Positions 14,802 through 22,390 of a stretch of DNA of 26,195 bases are shown piece by piece; positions within the stretch are counted from its first letter, which is position 1; the number at the start of each line of letters is the position of its first letter. A model generated the notes under the pieces. That model did no database searches. It was not told the origin of the DNA and worked only from the letters and a program-made list of their open reading frames with translations. Source of the DNA: Clostridiales bacterium UBA929 (GTDB lineage Bacteria; Bacillota; Clostridia; Oscillospirales; UBA929); NCBI GenBank assembly GCA_002293625.1, contig DBDP01000003.1, positions 1 to 26,195 of the forward strand, given 5' to 3'. The translations under genes and the position numbers were made by a program.

Positions 14802-16157
14802 TTGGAAACGATTTCGGCTTTGCTGAAACCCGGGCGCAAGGCGCATTTAATCGGTGCGGGCGGGGTATCCATGTCGGCACTGGCCGAAGTCTTGGCGGGT
14901 CGCGGCTTGATTGTAACCGGTTCTGACCGGCAGGAGAGCGACGCTGTTCGGAGACTGCGAACGCTCGGAATCCCCGTAGAGTGCGGGGAGAGCGGCTTGT
15001 ATCTCCGAGAAGCCGATGTTGTGATTCGAACCGCCGCCGCGAGGGAGGACAACGCGGAGGTTAAGCTGGCGCGGAGCCTTTCGATTCCGCTGCTGGAACG
15101 AGCCGACGCATGGGGCGAACTGATGCGCGGTTACGCGCGCGCCGTGTGCGTAGCGGGAACCCACGGGAAAACCACCACCACCGGGATGCTGACCCATATC
15201 GCGATGGAAGCCGGAACCGACCCGACCGTAATGCTGGGCGGAAGGCTGCCGCTGCTCGGTGGGGGACACCGTGTGGGTGCCGGGGAGATTATTATCGCCG
15301 AAGCTTGTGAGTATCACAACTCCTATCACCGCTTTCGCCCGACCACCGCCATCCTGCTCAACATTGAAGCCGACCACTTGGATTTCTTCTCCGGCTTGGA
15401 TGAGCTGATTGCGTCCTTCCGCGATTTCGCGAAGCTCGTTCCACCGAACGGATTTGTCATCGCGAACGGAGACGACGCCAATGTGCGGAAAGCTTTGGAA
15501 GGGTTTGACGTACTGTGGTTTGGGCGCGGCACCGACGTTCGCGCGGAGCGGATCGAAGCCGAGCGGGGCAGATACGCGTTTACCTTAACGGTACGCGGAA
15601 AGGCCGAAGCCGAGGTGCGCTTAAAAGTGCCGGGGATGCATAATGTACAGAACGCGCTGGCCGCCGCCGCCGCCGCTTTCGCGAACGGGATACCCGGAGA
15701 TGCCGTGGAGCGCGGACTCGCGTCCTTCACCGGGACGGGACGGCGTATGGAATACCGCGGGAACGTGAACGGAGCCGATATATATGACGACTATGCGCAC
15801 CACCCTTCGGCGGTGGCCGCCACGCTTGCGGCAGTGAAAGCAATGGATTATCGACGCGTACTTTGCGTCTTTCAACCGCATACCTACACAAGAACCAAAG
15901 CGCTTTTTGAGGAGTTCGCTTCTGCGCTCGGAGGGTTCGACCGATGCTACCTCGCGGATATTTACGCCGCGCGGGAAGCCGATCCGGGAGATATCTCCTC
16001 AGAGATGCTCGCAAAACGCATTCCCGGCGCGGTGTATACCGGAACGGCGGAAGCCACGGCGCGGGCTGTGCGGGATGATCTCCGCCCCGGCGACATTCTC
16101 CTGACGATGGGCGCGGGAGACGTGGACAAAGTCGCGGAATTGCTGACCGGAATGTAG
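14802..16157 (+). CDS. murC: UDP-N-acetylmuramate--L-alanine ligase
   Basis: MurC adds the first amino acid of the peptidoglycan stem peptide in the cytoplasm, using ATP. The 451-residue protein shows all three Mur ligase domains. The N-terminal UDP-binding Rossmann part reads HLIGAGGVSMSALA (about 15-28). The central ATPase has the P-loop AGTHGKTTTT (118-127) and a conserved NIEADHLD. The C-terminal domain contains the DDYAHHPSAV and FQPHTYTRTK signatures that distinguish MurC. The start is a TTG at 14802, chosen because GGAGG lies 7 nt upstream; an in-frame ATG at 14505 lies within spoVG on the other strand and is rejected. It ends 16 nt from the convergent mreB. Confidence 0.95.
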   Translation: METISALLKPGRKAHLIGAGGVSMSALAEVLAGRGLIVTGSDRQESDAVRRLRTLGIPVECGESGLYLREADVVIRTAAAREDNAEVKLARSLSIPLLERADAWGELMRGYARAVCVAGTHGKTTTTGMLTHIAMEAGTDPTVMLGGRLPLLGGGHRVGAGEIIIAEACEYHNSYHRFRPTTAILLNIEADHLDFFSGLDELIASFRDFAKLVPPNGFVIANGDDANVRKALEGFDVLWFGRGTDVRAERIEAERGRYAFTLTVRGKAEAEVRLKVPGMHNVQNALAAAAAAFANGIPGDAVERGLASFTGTGRRMEYRGNVNGADIYDDYAHHPSAVAATLAAVKAMDYRRVLCVFQPHTYTRTKALFEEFASALGGFDRCYLADIYAAREADPGDISSEMLAKRIPGAVYTGTAEATARAVRDDLRPGDILLTMGAGDVDKVAELLTGM

Positions 16158-16173
16158 TGGCGATGAAAGCGCT

Positions 16174-17199
16174 CTAGCTTCTCATCTGCTTCCTTCTCGA
16201 AAGATTCATCGTGCCGTCCTGCATCTCACTGATCATATCGAGGCTTTTGCCCGTTCCGTAAGCCACACAGGATATGGCTTCGTCAGCCACGTGGGTAACG
16301 ATCCCGGTTTTGGATTCAATCAGCTTATCAAACCCCCAAACAAGGCTCCCACCGCCCGTCATGATGATGCCGTTCGTGGAAATGTCGGCGACCAGTTCCG
16401 GCGGCGTGCGTTCCAGCACCGAATGAATGGCTTCGATGATTCGGGTGGAGACTTCCTCCAGCGCGTCAATCATGTCATTGGATGTGACGGTGAAAACACG
16501 CGGCAGACCGGTCATCAGGCAGCGTCCCTTTGCTTCAATAACCTTCTCTTCGGGGCGCGGGAATACGCAGCCGATGTTGATCTTCATTTCCTCGGCGGTG
16601 CGTTCCCCTACCAACACATTGTGTTTGCGGCGGATGTACTTGACAATGGCTTCGTCGAACTGATCGCCCGCGATCTTGATCGATGTCGACTCCACAATGC
16701 CTTTTAGCGATATGACCGCTACGTCGGTGGTACCGCCGCCGATGTCGACGACCATATGCCCGCAGGGTTTAGAGATATCCAGCCCCGCGCCGATAGCCGC
16801 CGCGACCGGTTCCTCAATAAGGTATACCCGTTTTGCCCCGGCCTGAAGCCCGGCGTCGATGACGGCGCGCTCCTCTACCTCTGTGATACCGCTCGGAACG
16901 CAGATAACAATGCGCGGTTTCGTGAGATGAAATCCCGACACCTTCTTAAGGAACTCCTTAATCATGCGCTCGGTCATTTCGTAGTCGGAGATGACGCCCT
17001 CGCTCAGCGGGCGAAGCGCGACGATGTTGCCCGGTGTACGCCCCAGCATTTTTTGGGCGTCGGTACCGACCTTCAGGAGCTTTCCGGTCATTTTGTCGAT
17101 GGCGACAACACTGGGTTCGCGCAGAACAATCCCTTTACCCTTTACGTAAACCAAAATGCTCGCCGTACCCAGATCCAGCCCTATATCCCTGCTGAACAC
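16174..17199 (-). CDS. mreB: Rod-shape-determining protein MreB/Mbl
   Basis: This bacterial actin guides the elongation machinery along the inside of the cell membrane. The 341-residue protein has the full actin-like fold signatures: phosphate-1 DIGLDLGTASILVYVKGKGIVLREPS, the connecting segment LIEEPVAAAIGAG, phosphate-2 VVDIGGGTTDVAVIS, and the adenosine motif IIMTGGGSL. The start is a GTG at 17199 with GAGGGG 9 nt upstream. It is not linked to mreC/mreD here, which hints that it could be the Mbl-type paralogue; sequence inspection alone cannot separate the two. It follows rluD by 40 nt, but a separate consensus promoter overlaps the end of rluD. Confidence 0.95.
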   Translation of the reverse strand: MFSRDIGLDLGTASILVYVKGKGIVLREPSVVAIDKMTGKLLKVGTDAQKMLGRTPGNIVALRPLSEGVISDYEMTERMIKEFLKKVSGFHLTKPRIVICVPSGITEVEERAVIDAGLQAGAKRVYLIEEPVAAAIGAGLDISKPCGHMVVDIGGGTTDVAVISLKGIVESTSIKIAGDQFDEAIVKYIRRKHNVLVGERTAEEMKINIGCVFPRPEEKVIEAKGRCLMTGLPRVFTVTSNDMIDALEEVSTRIIEAIHSVLERTPPELVADISTNGIIMTGGGSLVWGFDKLIESKTGIVTHVADEAISCVAYGTGKSLDMISEMQDGTMNLSRRKQMRS

Positions 17200-17230
17200 T
17201 GATGTTTACCCCTCTCTCTTCCTGCGATTT

Positions 17231-17259
17231 ATTATATCCCTATAAAGAAACCTTTGCAA
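17231..17259 (-). promoter_or_regulatory. mreB promoter overlapping the 3' end of rluD
   Basis: TTGCAA (17259-17254), a 17-bp spacer and a perfect TATAAT (17236-17231) read on the minus strand place transcription start about 25 nt before the mreB GTG. The -35 and most of the spacer lie in the last codons of rluD. Confidence 0.75.
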
Positions 17260-18175
17260 TAGCCAAAGCAAAAAAAGACGGCATTTGTACAAAAAATCGC
17301 AAGTTTTTACCTGTTCGCGGATGCGCAAAAGCCAACTCTCTCGCGTAAAGGCACTGCGAGTCCAGCCCAAGCTCGCCCGTTTTGCCGCCGTAACGCGTAT
17401 CCCCCGCCAGCGGGTGTCCCATATGCGCCATGTGAACGCGTATCTGATGCGTCCGCCCCGTTTCGAGGCGGCATTCCACATGTGTATAGCCTTGATACCG
17501 CGCCAAAACCCGCACATGGGTCACGGCTTCCCGCCCGTCGGGTCGCACAGCCTGTCTCTTACGATCTATCGGGTGTCGTCCGAGCGGAGCGTTTACGGTA
17601 AATGTTTCCTGCTTAATCATGCCGCGCGCGAGAGCTTCGTATACACGCAGCACCTCATGTTTTTTTAACGACGCCGACAGCGCCACATGCGTGCTGTCGT
17701 TTTTTGCTACAACCATCAAGCCGGAGGTGTCTTTGTCCAGCCTGTGGACGATCCCCGGACGCTTTACTCCGCCTACGCCGGAAAGGCTTTCGCCGCAGTA
17801 CGCCAACAGGCCATTGACCAGCGTGCCGCGCTCGTGTCCGGGGGAAGGGTGAACCGCAAGCCCCCGCGGCTTGTTGATCACCAGCAAGTCGGCGTCTTCG
17901 TAGACGATTTCCAGCGGTATGTTCTCCGGCAGCGCCTCGGGCGGGAGCGGGTCGGGTTCATCCACGGTAATGACCTCACCCGGCGAAACGCGATGGCTTT
18001 TCCGGGCAACCAGACCGTTGACCGTCACGCGGTTCTGCACGATCAGGCGCTCCGCCGCGCTGCGGGAGAGAGGGCCTGTCCGCGCCAGAAAGATGTCGAT
18101 CCTCGGCAGCAACCCCCGGTTGGATTCCGGCTGCTCGCAATCCTTACTGCTGACCGTTCTCGTCCACAGCGGCAT
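17240..18175 (-). CDS. rluD: Large-subunit rRNA pseudouridine synthase, RluD family
   Basis: This RluA/RluD-family enzyme isomerises uridines in RNA, classically in 23S rRNA. The 311-residue protein has an S4 RNA-binding domain (residues about 24-72, IDIFLARTGPLSRSAAERLI) and the catalytic domain with GIVHRLDKDTSG, where Asp147 is the expected nucleophile. ETGRTHQIRVHMAHMGHPLAGD is the second family signature. I place the start at the ATG at 18175 (AAGGA 5 nt upstream), which overlaps lspA by 32 nt. A TTG at residue 22, just before the S4 domain, is an alternative. Gene order lspA-rluD is common in Firmicutes. The exact target uridines are not decided by sequence. Confidence 0.92.
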   Translation of the reverse strand: MPLWTRTVSSKDCEQPESNRGLLPRIDIFLARTGPLSRSAAERLIVQNRVTVNGLVARKSHRVSPGEVITVDEPDPLPPEALPENIPLEIVYEDADLLVINKPRGLAVHPSPGHERGTLVNGLLAYCGESLSGVGGVKRPGIVHRLDKDTSGLMVVAKNDSTHVALSASLKKHEVLRVYEALARGMIKQETFTVNAPLGRHPIDRKRQAVRPDGREAVTHVRVLARYQGYTHVECRLETGRTHQIRVHMAHMGHPLAGDTRYGGKTGELGLDSQCLYARELAFAHPRTGKNLRFFVQMPSFFALAIAKVSL

Positions 18176-18683
18176 CGGGTTCCTTCTTTCTCGCGTCAAG
18201 AATCAAATACAGGCAAAAACATGCCCCGCCGACCGTGATGAAGATGTCAGCCACGTTAAAAACGGCGAAGGAAACAAAGGTGAACTCAAACATATCCACC
18301 ACGTACCCTCGCAGCGCGCGGTCAATCAAGTTGCCCACCGCGCCGCCCAACACGCAGGAAATACTGACCAATCCCAGTCTGCCCCGCACCCAGCCCCGGC
18401 AGACGGCGAGGATGATCGCTGCGGCGGCGAGGGTGGAAGCCGCGACCAAAAACCAGCGCGCCTGACCGAAAAGGGAAAACGCCGCGCCGGTATTTTCCGT
18501 GTAGGTGAGCCGTACACCGGGGAAAAAGGGATAGTGAATGGATTGCGGAAACCGCGCTTCCGCAACGGAAGAAATCCAGCGTTTCACCACTTGGTCGAGC
18601 GCGACGATCGGAAGCGCGAGCAGCAGCCAGAGTTTAGCGAGTGAAGCCGCGCGGCGGGGGCTCTTCTCTTCCAGCGGAATCAT
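18144..18683 (-). CDS. lspA: Lipoprotein signal peptidase (signal peptidase II)
   Basis: LspA is a membrane aspartic protease that removes signal peptides from prolipoproteins. The 179-residue protein has four hydrophobic segments. Catalytic aspartates fit Asp130 (GYVVDMFEF) and Asp146 (FNVADIFI), and the family motifs TENTGAAFS and GAVGNLIDR are intact. The ATG at 18683 overlaps the ileS stop (ATGA), so translation is coupled and the site upstream is weak. A longer in-frame upstream reading runs inside ileS and is rejected. ileS-lspA order is seen in many bacteria, here continued by rluD. Confidence 0.94.
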   Translation of the reverse strand: MIPLEEKSPRRAASLAKLWLLLALPIVALDQVVKRWISSVAEARFPQSIHYPFFPGVRLTYTENTGAAFSLFGQARWFLVAASTLAAAAIILAVCRGWVRGRLGLVSISCVLGGAVGNLIDRALRGYVVDMFEFTFVSFAVFNVADIFITVGGACFCLYLILDARKKEPDAAVDENGQQ

Positions 18684-21424
18684 TCCGTCACCGCCCCGGC
18701 ACAGCGGGCGCAGAGGGTGGGATGTTTCGGATCCGTCCCCAAATCGGTAAAATACCCCCAGCAGCGTTCGCACTTCTCGCCCGGCGCGCGGGATACCGCA
18801 ACCGAAAGCTCGTCTCCCTGACAGAGTGTCACCGCCGAGACGATGCAGCACTTTTGCAGAAGCGCCGTGTGCGGAAGCAGCTCATTATACAGCGCGTCGC
18901 CCAGCGTAACGGTTATGGCGGCTTCCAGCGGCTTGCCGATTACTTTCTCGGCGCGGGCGTCCTCAAGGGCTTTGTTGACGGCGGGACGGACGGTTTCAAA
19001 GATGGTGTCGATCACGCCGCGACGGTAGTCAACGCTGACGGTCCCCGGCATTCCGGCGTAGAGCGGGCTGCCCTGTTCTTTTCCGGGGACAAACGCCCAA
19101 ATCTCCTCGCTTGTGAACGCCAGCACCGGCGCGATCAGGCGGGTCAGCGTATCTAATACGGTGTACAGTACAGACTGAATCGCGCGGCGTTCGGGACTGT
19201 CCGCCTTTTCGCAGTAGAGGGCGTCTTTGACGATGTCTAAATAGAAGCTGCTCATATCCAGTACGCAGAAATTATGCACCGCGTGGAAGATGGTGTGGAA
19301 CTCATACCGCTCGTAAGCGTCCAACACTTTCTCGCGCAGCTCCTCGAGACGGGAAAGCGCCCACGCGTCCAACGCGCTGTAGGGACGGTCGCCCCCGACC
19401 GTCCGCGGTTCGTTTTGGGGGTTATAATCAAACAGATTCCCGATTAAGAACCGGCAGGTGTTGCGAATTTTGAGATAAACGTCGCCCAGCTGCTTTAGGA
19501 TGTTCGGCGACACCCGCACATCGCTGTGGTAATCGCTCGACGCCACCCATAGCCGCAGGATATCCGCGCCGTTTTCGGCGCAGACGGCGACGGGGTCAAC
19601 GCCGTTGCCGAGGGATTTGCTCATCTTGCGCCCCTCGCCGTCCACCACCCAGCCGTTCATGATGACGGTGTCATACGGTGCGCGCTCTTCGCCGGTGGCG
19701 ACGGCGGTCAACAAGCTGGACTGGAACCAGCCGCGGTATTGGTCGCTGCCCTCTAAATACACGTCGCTCGGCCAGCGCAGTTCATCACGCGTGCGGAGCA
19801 CGGCGTCGTGCGTCGAGCCGGAATCGAACCAGCCGTCCAGCGTGTCCGTTTCTTTGGTAAACGTTTTGCCGCCGCAGTGGGGGCAAGCAAAATCTTTCGG
19901 CAGCAACTCCGCCGTTTCTTTTTCATACCACACGTTGGAGCCGTGTTCGCCGAACAGGGCTGATACGCGTTCAATGCTCTCCGGCGTGCATACAGGCTTT
20001 CCGCAGTCCTCACAGTAGAAAACCGGGATCGGCAAGCCCCAGTGACGCTGACGGGAGATACACCAGTCGCTGCGTTCGCGCACCATCGCGAGCATCCGCT
20101 CTTTGCCCCAAGCCGGAAGCCACGACACGCGCTCCACCTCGGCGCAGGCTTTGTCCTTGATGCTGTCCACCGACGCGAACCATTGCGGCGTCGCGCGGAA
20201 CAAAATCGGGCTGTTGCACCGCCAGCAATGCGGGTAGGTATGCTCAATCGTCTCCGAAGCCAGCAGAAAGCCCGTCTCTTTGAGATGCTCCAAAATCGCG
20301 GCGTTTGCCTTATTATAACTCATTCCGGCGCAGACGGCTCCGGCTTCTTCGGTCATGATACCCGCGTCGTCTACCGGCACGGGCATCGGCAGTTTATAGG
20401 TCAGCCCCGCCGCGTAGTCCTCCGCGCCATGACCCGGTGCCGTGTGGACGCAGCCGGTACCGCTGTCCGCCGTGACGTGGGTACCGTTGATAACAAGGCT
20501 GTCGCGCTCCAAAAACGGGTGACGCGCCGTCATATGCTCAAACTCGTGTCCCTTAAAGGAAGCCAAGACATTGTATCCGCTCCATCCGGCGGTTTTCGCC
20601 ACCGACGGGAGCAACTCCGTCGCAAGAATGTAGCGTTCGCCGTTCGCTTCGGTCAGGCTGTATTCAAGCGCCGGGTGCAGACAGATCGCGACGTTGCCGG
20701 GAAGCGTCCATGTGGTGGTCGTCCAGATGACGAAGTAGGTCTTGTCCGTGCCTCCATAAGGCGATAGTAGATTTTTATCGTCTTTGACGGGGAACTTGAC
20801 ATAAATCGATTCGCAGGGGTCGTTTCTGTACTCGATCTCCGCCTCGGCCAGCGCGGTGCGGTCGTGGGTACACCAGTAAACGGGCTTCAGACCTTTGTAA
20901 ATCAAGCCCTTTTGGTACATCTCGCCGAATATCTTAACCTCCCGCGCCTCAAACGCGGGATCCATCGTCAGGTAGGGGTGTTCCCAGTCGCCCAAGACGC
21001 CAAGCCGGATAAACTGCTCCCGCTGTTCGTCGACATACCGCGCTGCGAAGGCGGCGCAGGCGCTGCGGAACTCCGGGATCGACATCTTGCCCCGGTCGAG
21101 CTTCTGCTTTTTGATGATGGCGCTCTCGATCGGCATTCCGTGGTTGTCCCACCCCGGCACATAGGGGGCGTAACGCCCGGTCATATTTTTATAGCGGATG
21201 ATGAAATCCTTCAATATCTTGTTCAGCGCCGTGCCGGCGTGGATACTGCCGTTGGAAAACGGCGGACCGTCGTGCAGGATGAAGGACGGCTTATCCTTAT
21301 TGCGCTCCATCAGCCCGGCGTAAACGTCTTTCATGCGCGGCAGAGCCTCCGGCTCCCGCTTCGCGAGCGAGGCGCGCATCGGGAACTCGGTCTTGGGCAG
21401 ATTGAGCGTTTGGTTATAATCCAT
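18680..21424 (-). CDS. ileS: Isoleucyl-tRNA synthetase
   Basis: IleRS charges tRNA-Ile in the cytoplasm. The 914-residue length is normal for the bacterial type. The class I HIGH motif appears as HAGT (62-65, in NGSIHAGTALNK), and KMSKS is intact at 600-604. The editing (CP1) domain lies between, with WTTTTWTLPGN. Cysteine pairs at CPHCGG (about 514-519) and in the C-terminal CERCW...CARC zinc finger are present. Residues 674-684 (RTVGGDRPYSA) are encoded by a palindromic repeat at 19379-19408 that replaces the usual short linker before the DxWALSRL segment. The ATG at 21424 has GGAGG 8 nt upstream. It has a consensus promoter and no T-box leader, and heads the operon with lspA and rluD. Confidence 0.97.
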   Translation of the reverse strand: MDYNQTLNLPKTEFPMRASLAKREPEALPRMKDVYAGLMERNKDKPSFILHDGPPFSNGSIHAGTALNKILKDFIIRYKNMTGRYAPYVPGWDNHGMPIESAIIKKQKLDRGKMSIPEFRSACAAFAARYVDEQREQFIRLGVLGDWEHPYLTMDPAFEAREVKIFGEMYQKGLIYKGLKPVYWCTHDRTALAEAEIEYRNDPCESIYVKFPVKDDKNLLSPYGGTDKTYFVIWTTTTWTLPGNVAICLHPALEYSLTEANGERYILATELLPSVAKTAGWSGYNVLASFKGHEFEHMTARHPFLERDSLVINGTHVTADSGTGCVHTAPGHGAEDYAAGLTYKLPMPVPVDDAGIMTEEAGAVCAGMSYNKANAAILEHLKETGFLLASETIEHTYPHCWRCNSPILFRATPQWFASVDSIKDKACAEVERVSWLPAWGKERMLAMVRERSDWCISRQRHWGLPIPVFYCEDCGKPVCTPESIERVSALFGEHGSNVWYEKETAELLPKDFACPHCGGKTFTKETDTLDGWFDSGSTHDAVLRTRDELRWPSDVYLEGSDQYRGWFQSSLLTAVATGEERAPYDTVIMNGWVVDGEGRKMSKSLGNGVDPVAVCAENGADILRLWVASSDYHSDVRVSPNILKQLGDVYLKIRNTCRFLIGNLFDYNPQNEPRTVGGDRPYSALDAWALSRLEELREKVLDAYERYEFHTIFHAVHNFCVLDMSSFYLDIVKDALYCEKADSPERRAIQSVLYTVLDTLTRLIAPVLAFTSEEIWAFVPGKEQGSPLYAGMPGTVSVDYRRGVIDTIFETVRPAVNKALEDARAEKVIGKPLEAAITVTLGDALYNELLPHTALLQKCCIVSAVTLCQGDELSVAVSRAPGEKCERCWGYFTDLGTDPKHPTLCARCAGAVTE
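19379..19408. repeat. Palindromic repeat unit inside the ileS coding sequence
   Basis: The unit GTAGGGACG...CCGCGG contains a perfect 9-bp stem (GGACGGTCG with CGACCGTCC, loop CCCC). It shares length, both ends and 24 of 30 bases with the intergenic unit at 10033-10062. It is in frame and encodes the RTVGGDRPY stretch of IleRS. Confidence 0.75.
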
Positions 21425-21462
21425 TCAGGTTTCCTCCCATCGCCCGGTAACAGGGCATTGCC

Positions 21463-21491
21463 ATTATACCAAACGGCGACGGGGCTGTCAA
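21463..21491 (-). promoter_or_regulatory. Perfect-consensus sigma-A promoter of ileS-lspA-rluD
   Basis: TTGACA (21491-21486), a 17-bp spacer and TATAAT (21468-21463) are an exact consensus on the minus strand, about 39 nt before the ATG. The leader is far too short for a T-box, and no AGGGTGG-type T-box sequence is present. Confidence 0.88.
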
Positions 21492-21513
21492 TCTTCTTGC
21501 GAGCCTGCAAAAA

Positions 21514-21530
21514 TGTGTTTGTAAAACACA
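21514..21530. promoter_or_regulatory. Perfect inverted repeat upstream of the mobile-region operon (possible operator)
   Basis: TGTGTTT-GTA-AAACACA is a perfect 7+3+7 palindrome ending 20 nt before the MT-A70 ATG. It overlaps the -10 of a weak TTGCGA-17-TGTAAA promoter (21497-21525). It could be a repressor site or a leader hairpin. Confidence 0.5.
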
Positions 21531-21550
21531 GTAAGGAAAGGGGCAAACAT

Positions 21551-22138
21551 ATGGAAGCAAAAATGCAACAATATTCGACAATTCTCGCCGATCCAGCGTG
21601 GGATGTCGAAAAAAAAGGCGGAAGGGGCGCGATCAAGTATTACAATGTCGAGCCGCTGGAGCGTATAAAAGCTATGCCGGTAGCGGATTTATGCACCGAG
21701 AACGCTCATTGCTGGTTATGGGTCACCAACGCCACTCTGGAACACGGCTTTGCGGTCTTACGGGCATGGGGGTTTACACCGCGTAGTGTGTTTACATGGT
21801 GCAAGCCACGGATGGGTCTCGGCGTCTATCTTCGCAACGCCACCGAGCATGTCCTGTTCGGCACACGCGGAAAAGCGCCAATCCTGTTCAACGCACAGCC
21901 AAACTGGGGCTTCTTCCCCAGACAGGAACACAGCCATAAGCCGGAGGAGCTGCACAAAATCATCGAGCGCTGCTCACCCGCGCCCTATCTCGAACTCTTC
22001 GCTCGGCGACGTCAACCCGGATGGGATGTCTGGGGCAACGAAATCGACTCCGACATCGTCATCCCCGGCTACCCAGTCCCTAACTACTCCGCAAAAGCAA
22101 ATCACAAAAATACCGAAAAAGGAGCTGTCAATGAGTGA
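21551..22138 (+). CDS. MT-A70 family DNA N6-adenine methyltransferase
   Basis: This 195-residue protein resembles the short bacterial MT-A70 family found on phages, plasmids and conjugative elements. These enzymes methylate adenine N6 in DNA. The catalytic DPPW motif appears as DPAW (residues 14-17, in ILADPAWDVE). Further family segments are CWLWVTNATLEHGFAVLRAWGF, EHVLFGTRGK, and the C-terminal HSHKPEELHKIIERCSPAPYLELFARR. The ATG at 21551 has AAGGAAAGGGG just upstream; a reading frame also extends far upstream but is antisense to ileS. No restriction enzyme is adjacent, so a role in protecting the element or in gene control is more likely than classical restriction-modification. Recognition sequence unknown. 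Confidence 0.9.
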   Translation: MEAKMQQYSTILADPAWDVEKKGGRGAIKYYNVEPLERIKAMPVADLCTENAHCWLWVTNATLEHGFAVLRAWGFTPRSVFTWCKPRMGLGVYLRNATEHVLFGTRGKAPILFNAQPNWGFFPRQEHSHKPEELHKIIERCSPAPYLELFARRRQPGWDVWGNEIDSDIVIPGYPVPNYSAKANHKNTEKGAVNE

Positions 22139-22374
22139 AACTGTCAAATGTCTTCATAGCCGCAGCGATGAACCGTGGGCACAAGCCTACGATGGGCTCG
22201 AGGATCGCGGGGATGTGCTTTCTGCTCTTTTTCGCCTTAGCCGTACTGTTCGCCGGCGTGATAACAAGAGAAAAACTCTGGCTGCTGTTAGGAGCGATCT
22301 GGACGATCATAGACGCCGCCATCCTCGCCACCTTGATCATTATAAATGTCCATCGGAACCGACCGCGTTGGTAG
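22135..22374 (+). CDS. Small two-helix membrane protein
   Basis: I do not recognise this 79-residue protein. It has two strongly hydrophobic segments (residues about 25-43, GMCFLLFFALAVLFAGVI, and about 48-70, LWLLLGAIWTIIDAAILATLIII) separated by a short charged turn (TREK), and basic ends. The GTG at 22135 overlaps the MT-A70 stop as GTGA, and AAGGAG lies 10 nt upstream. A rival ATG at 22131 in another frame sits at better spacing but gives an arginine-rich, low-complexity product that ends inside the next gene. I therefore prefer the membrane protein. It precedes the coupling ATPase by 16 nt and might help anchor it, since that ATPase lacks clear membrane helices. That role is inference. 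Confidence 0.65.
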   Translation: MKLSNVFIAAAMNRGHKPTMGSRIAGMCFLLFFALAVLFAGVITREKLWLLLGAIWTIIDAAILATLIIINVHRNRPRW

Positions 22375-22390
22375 GCGGGAGGAAGCGGTT

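Noticed and set aside
20864..21550. Long in-frame extension upstream of the MT-A70 gene
   Set aside because: It is antisense to ileS and crosses the ileS promoter; the ribosome site and family start both point to the ATG at 21551.
21425..21550. T-box riboswitch before ileS
   Set aside because: The gap is too short and lacks the T-box core sequence and terminator.
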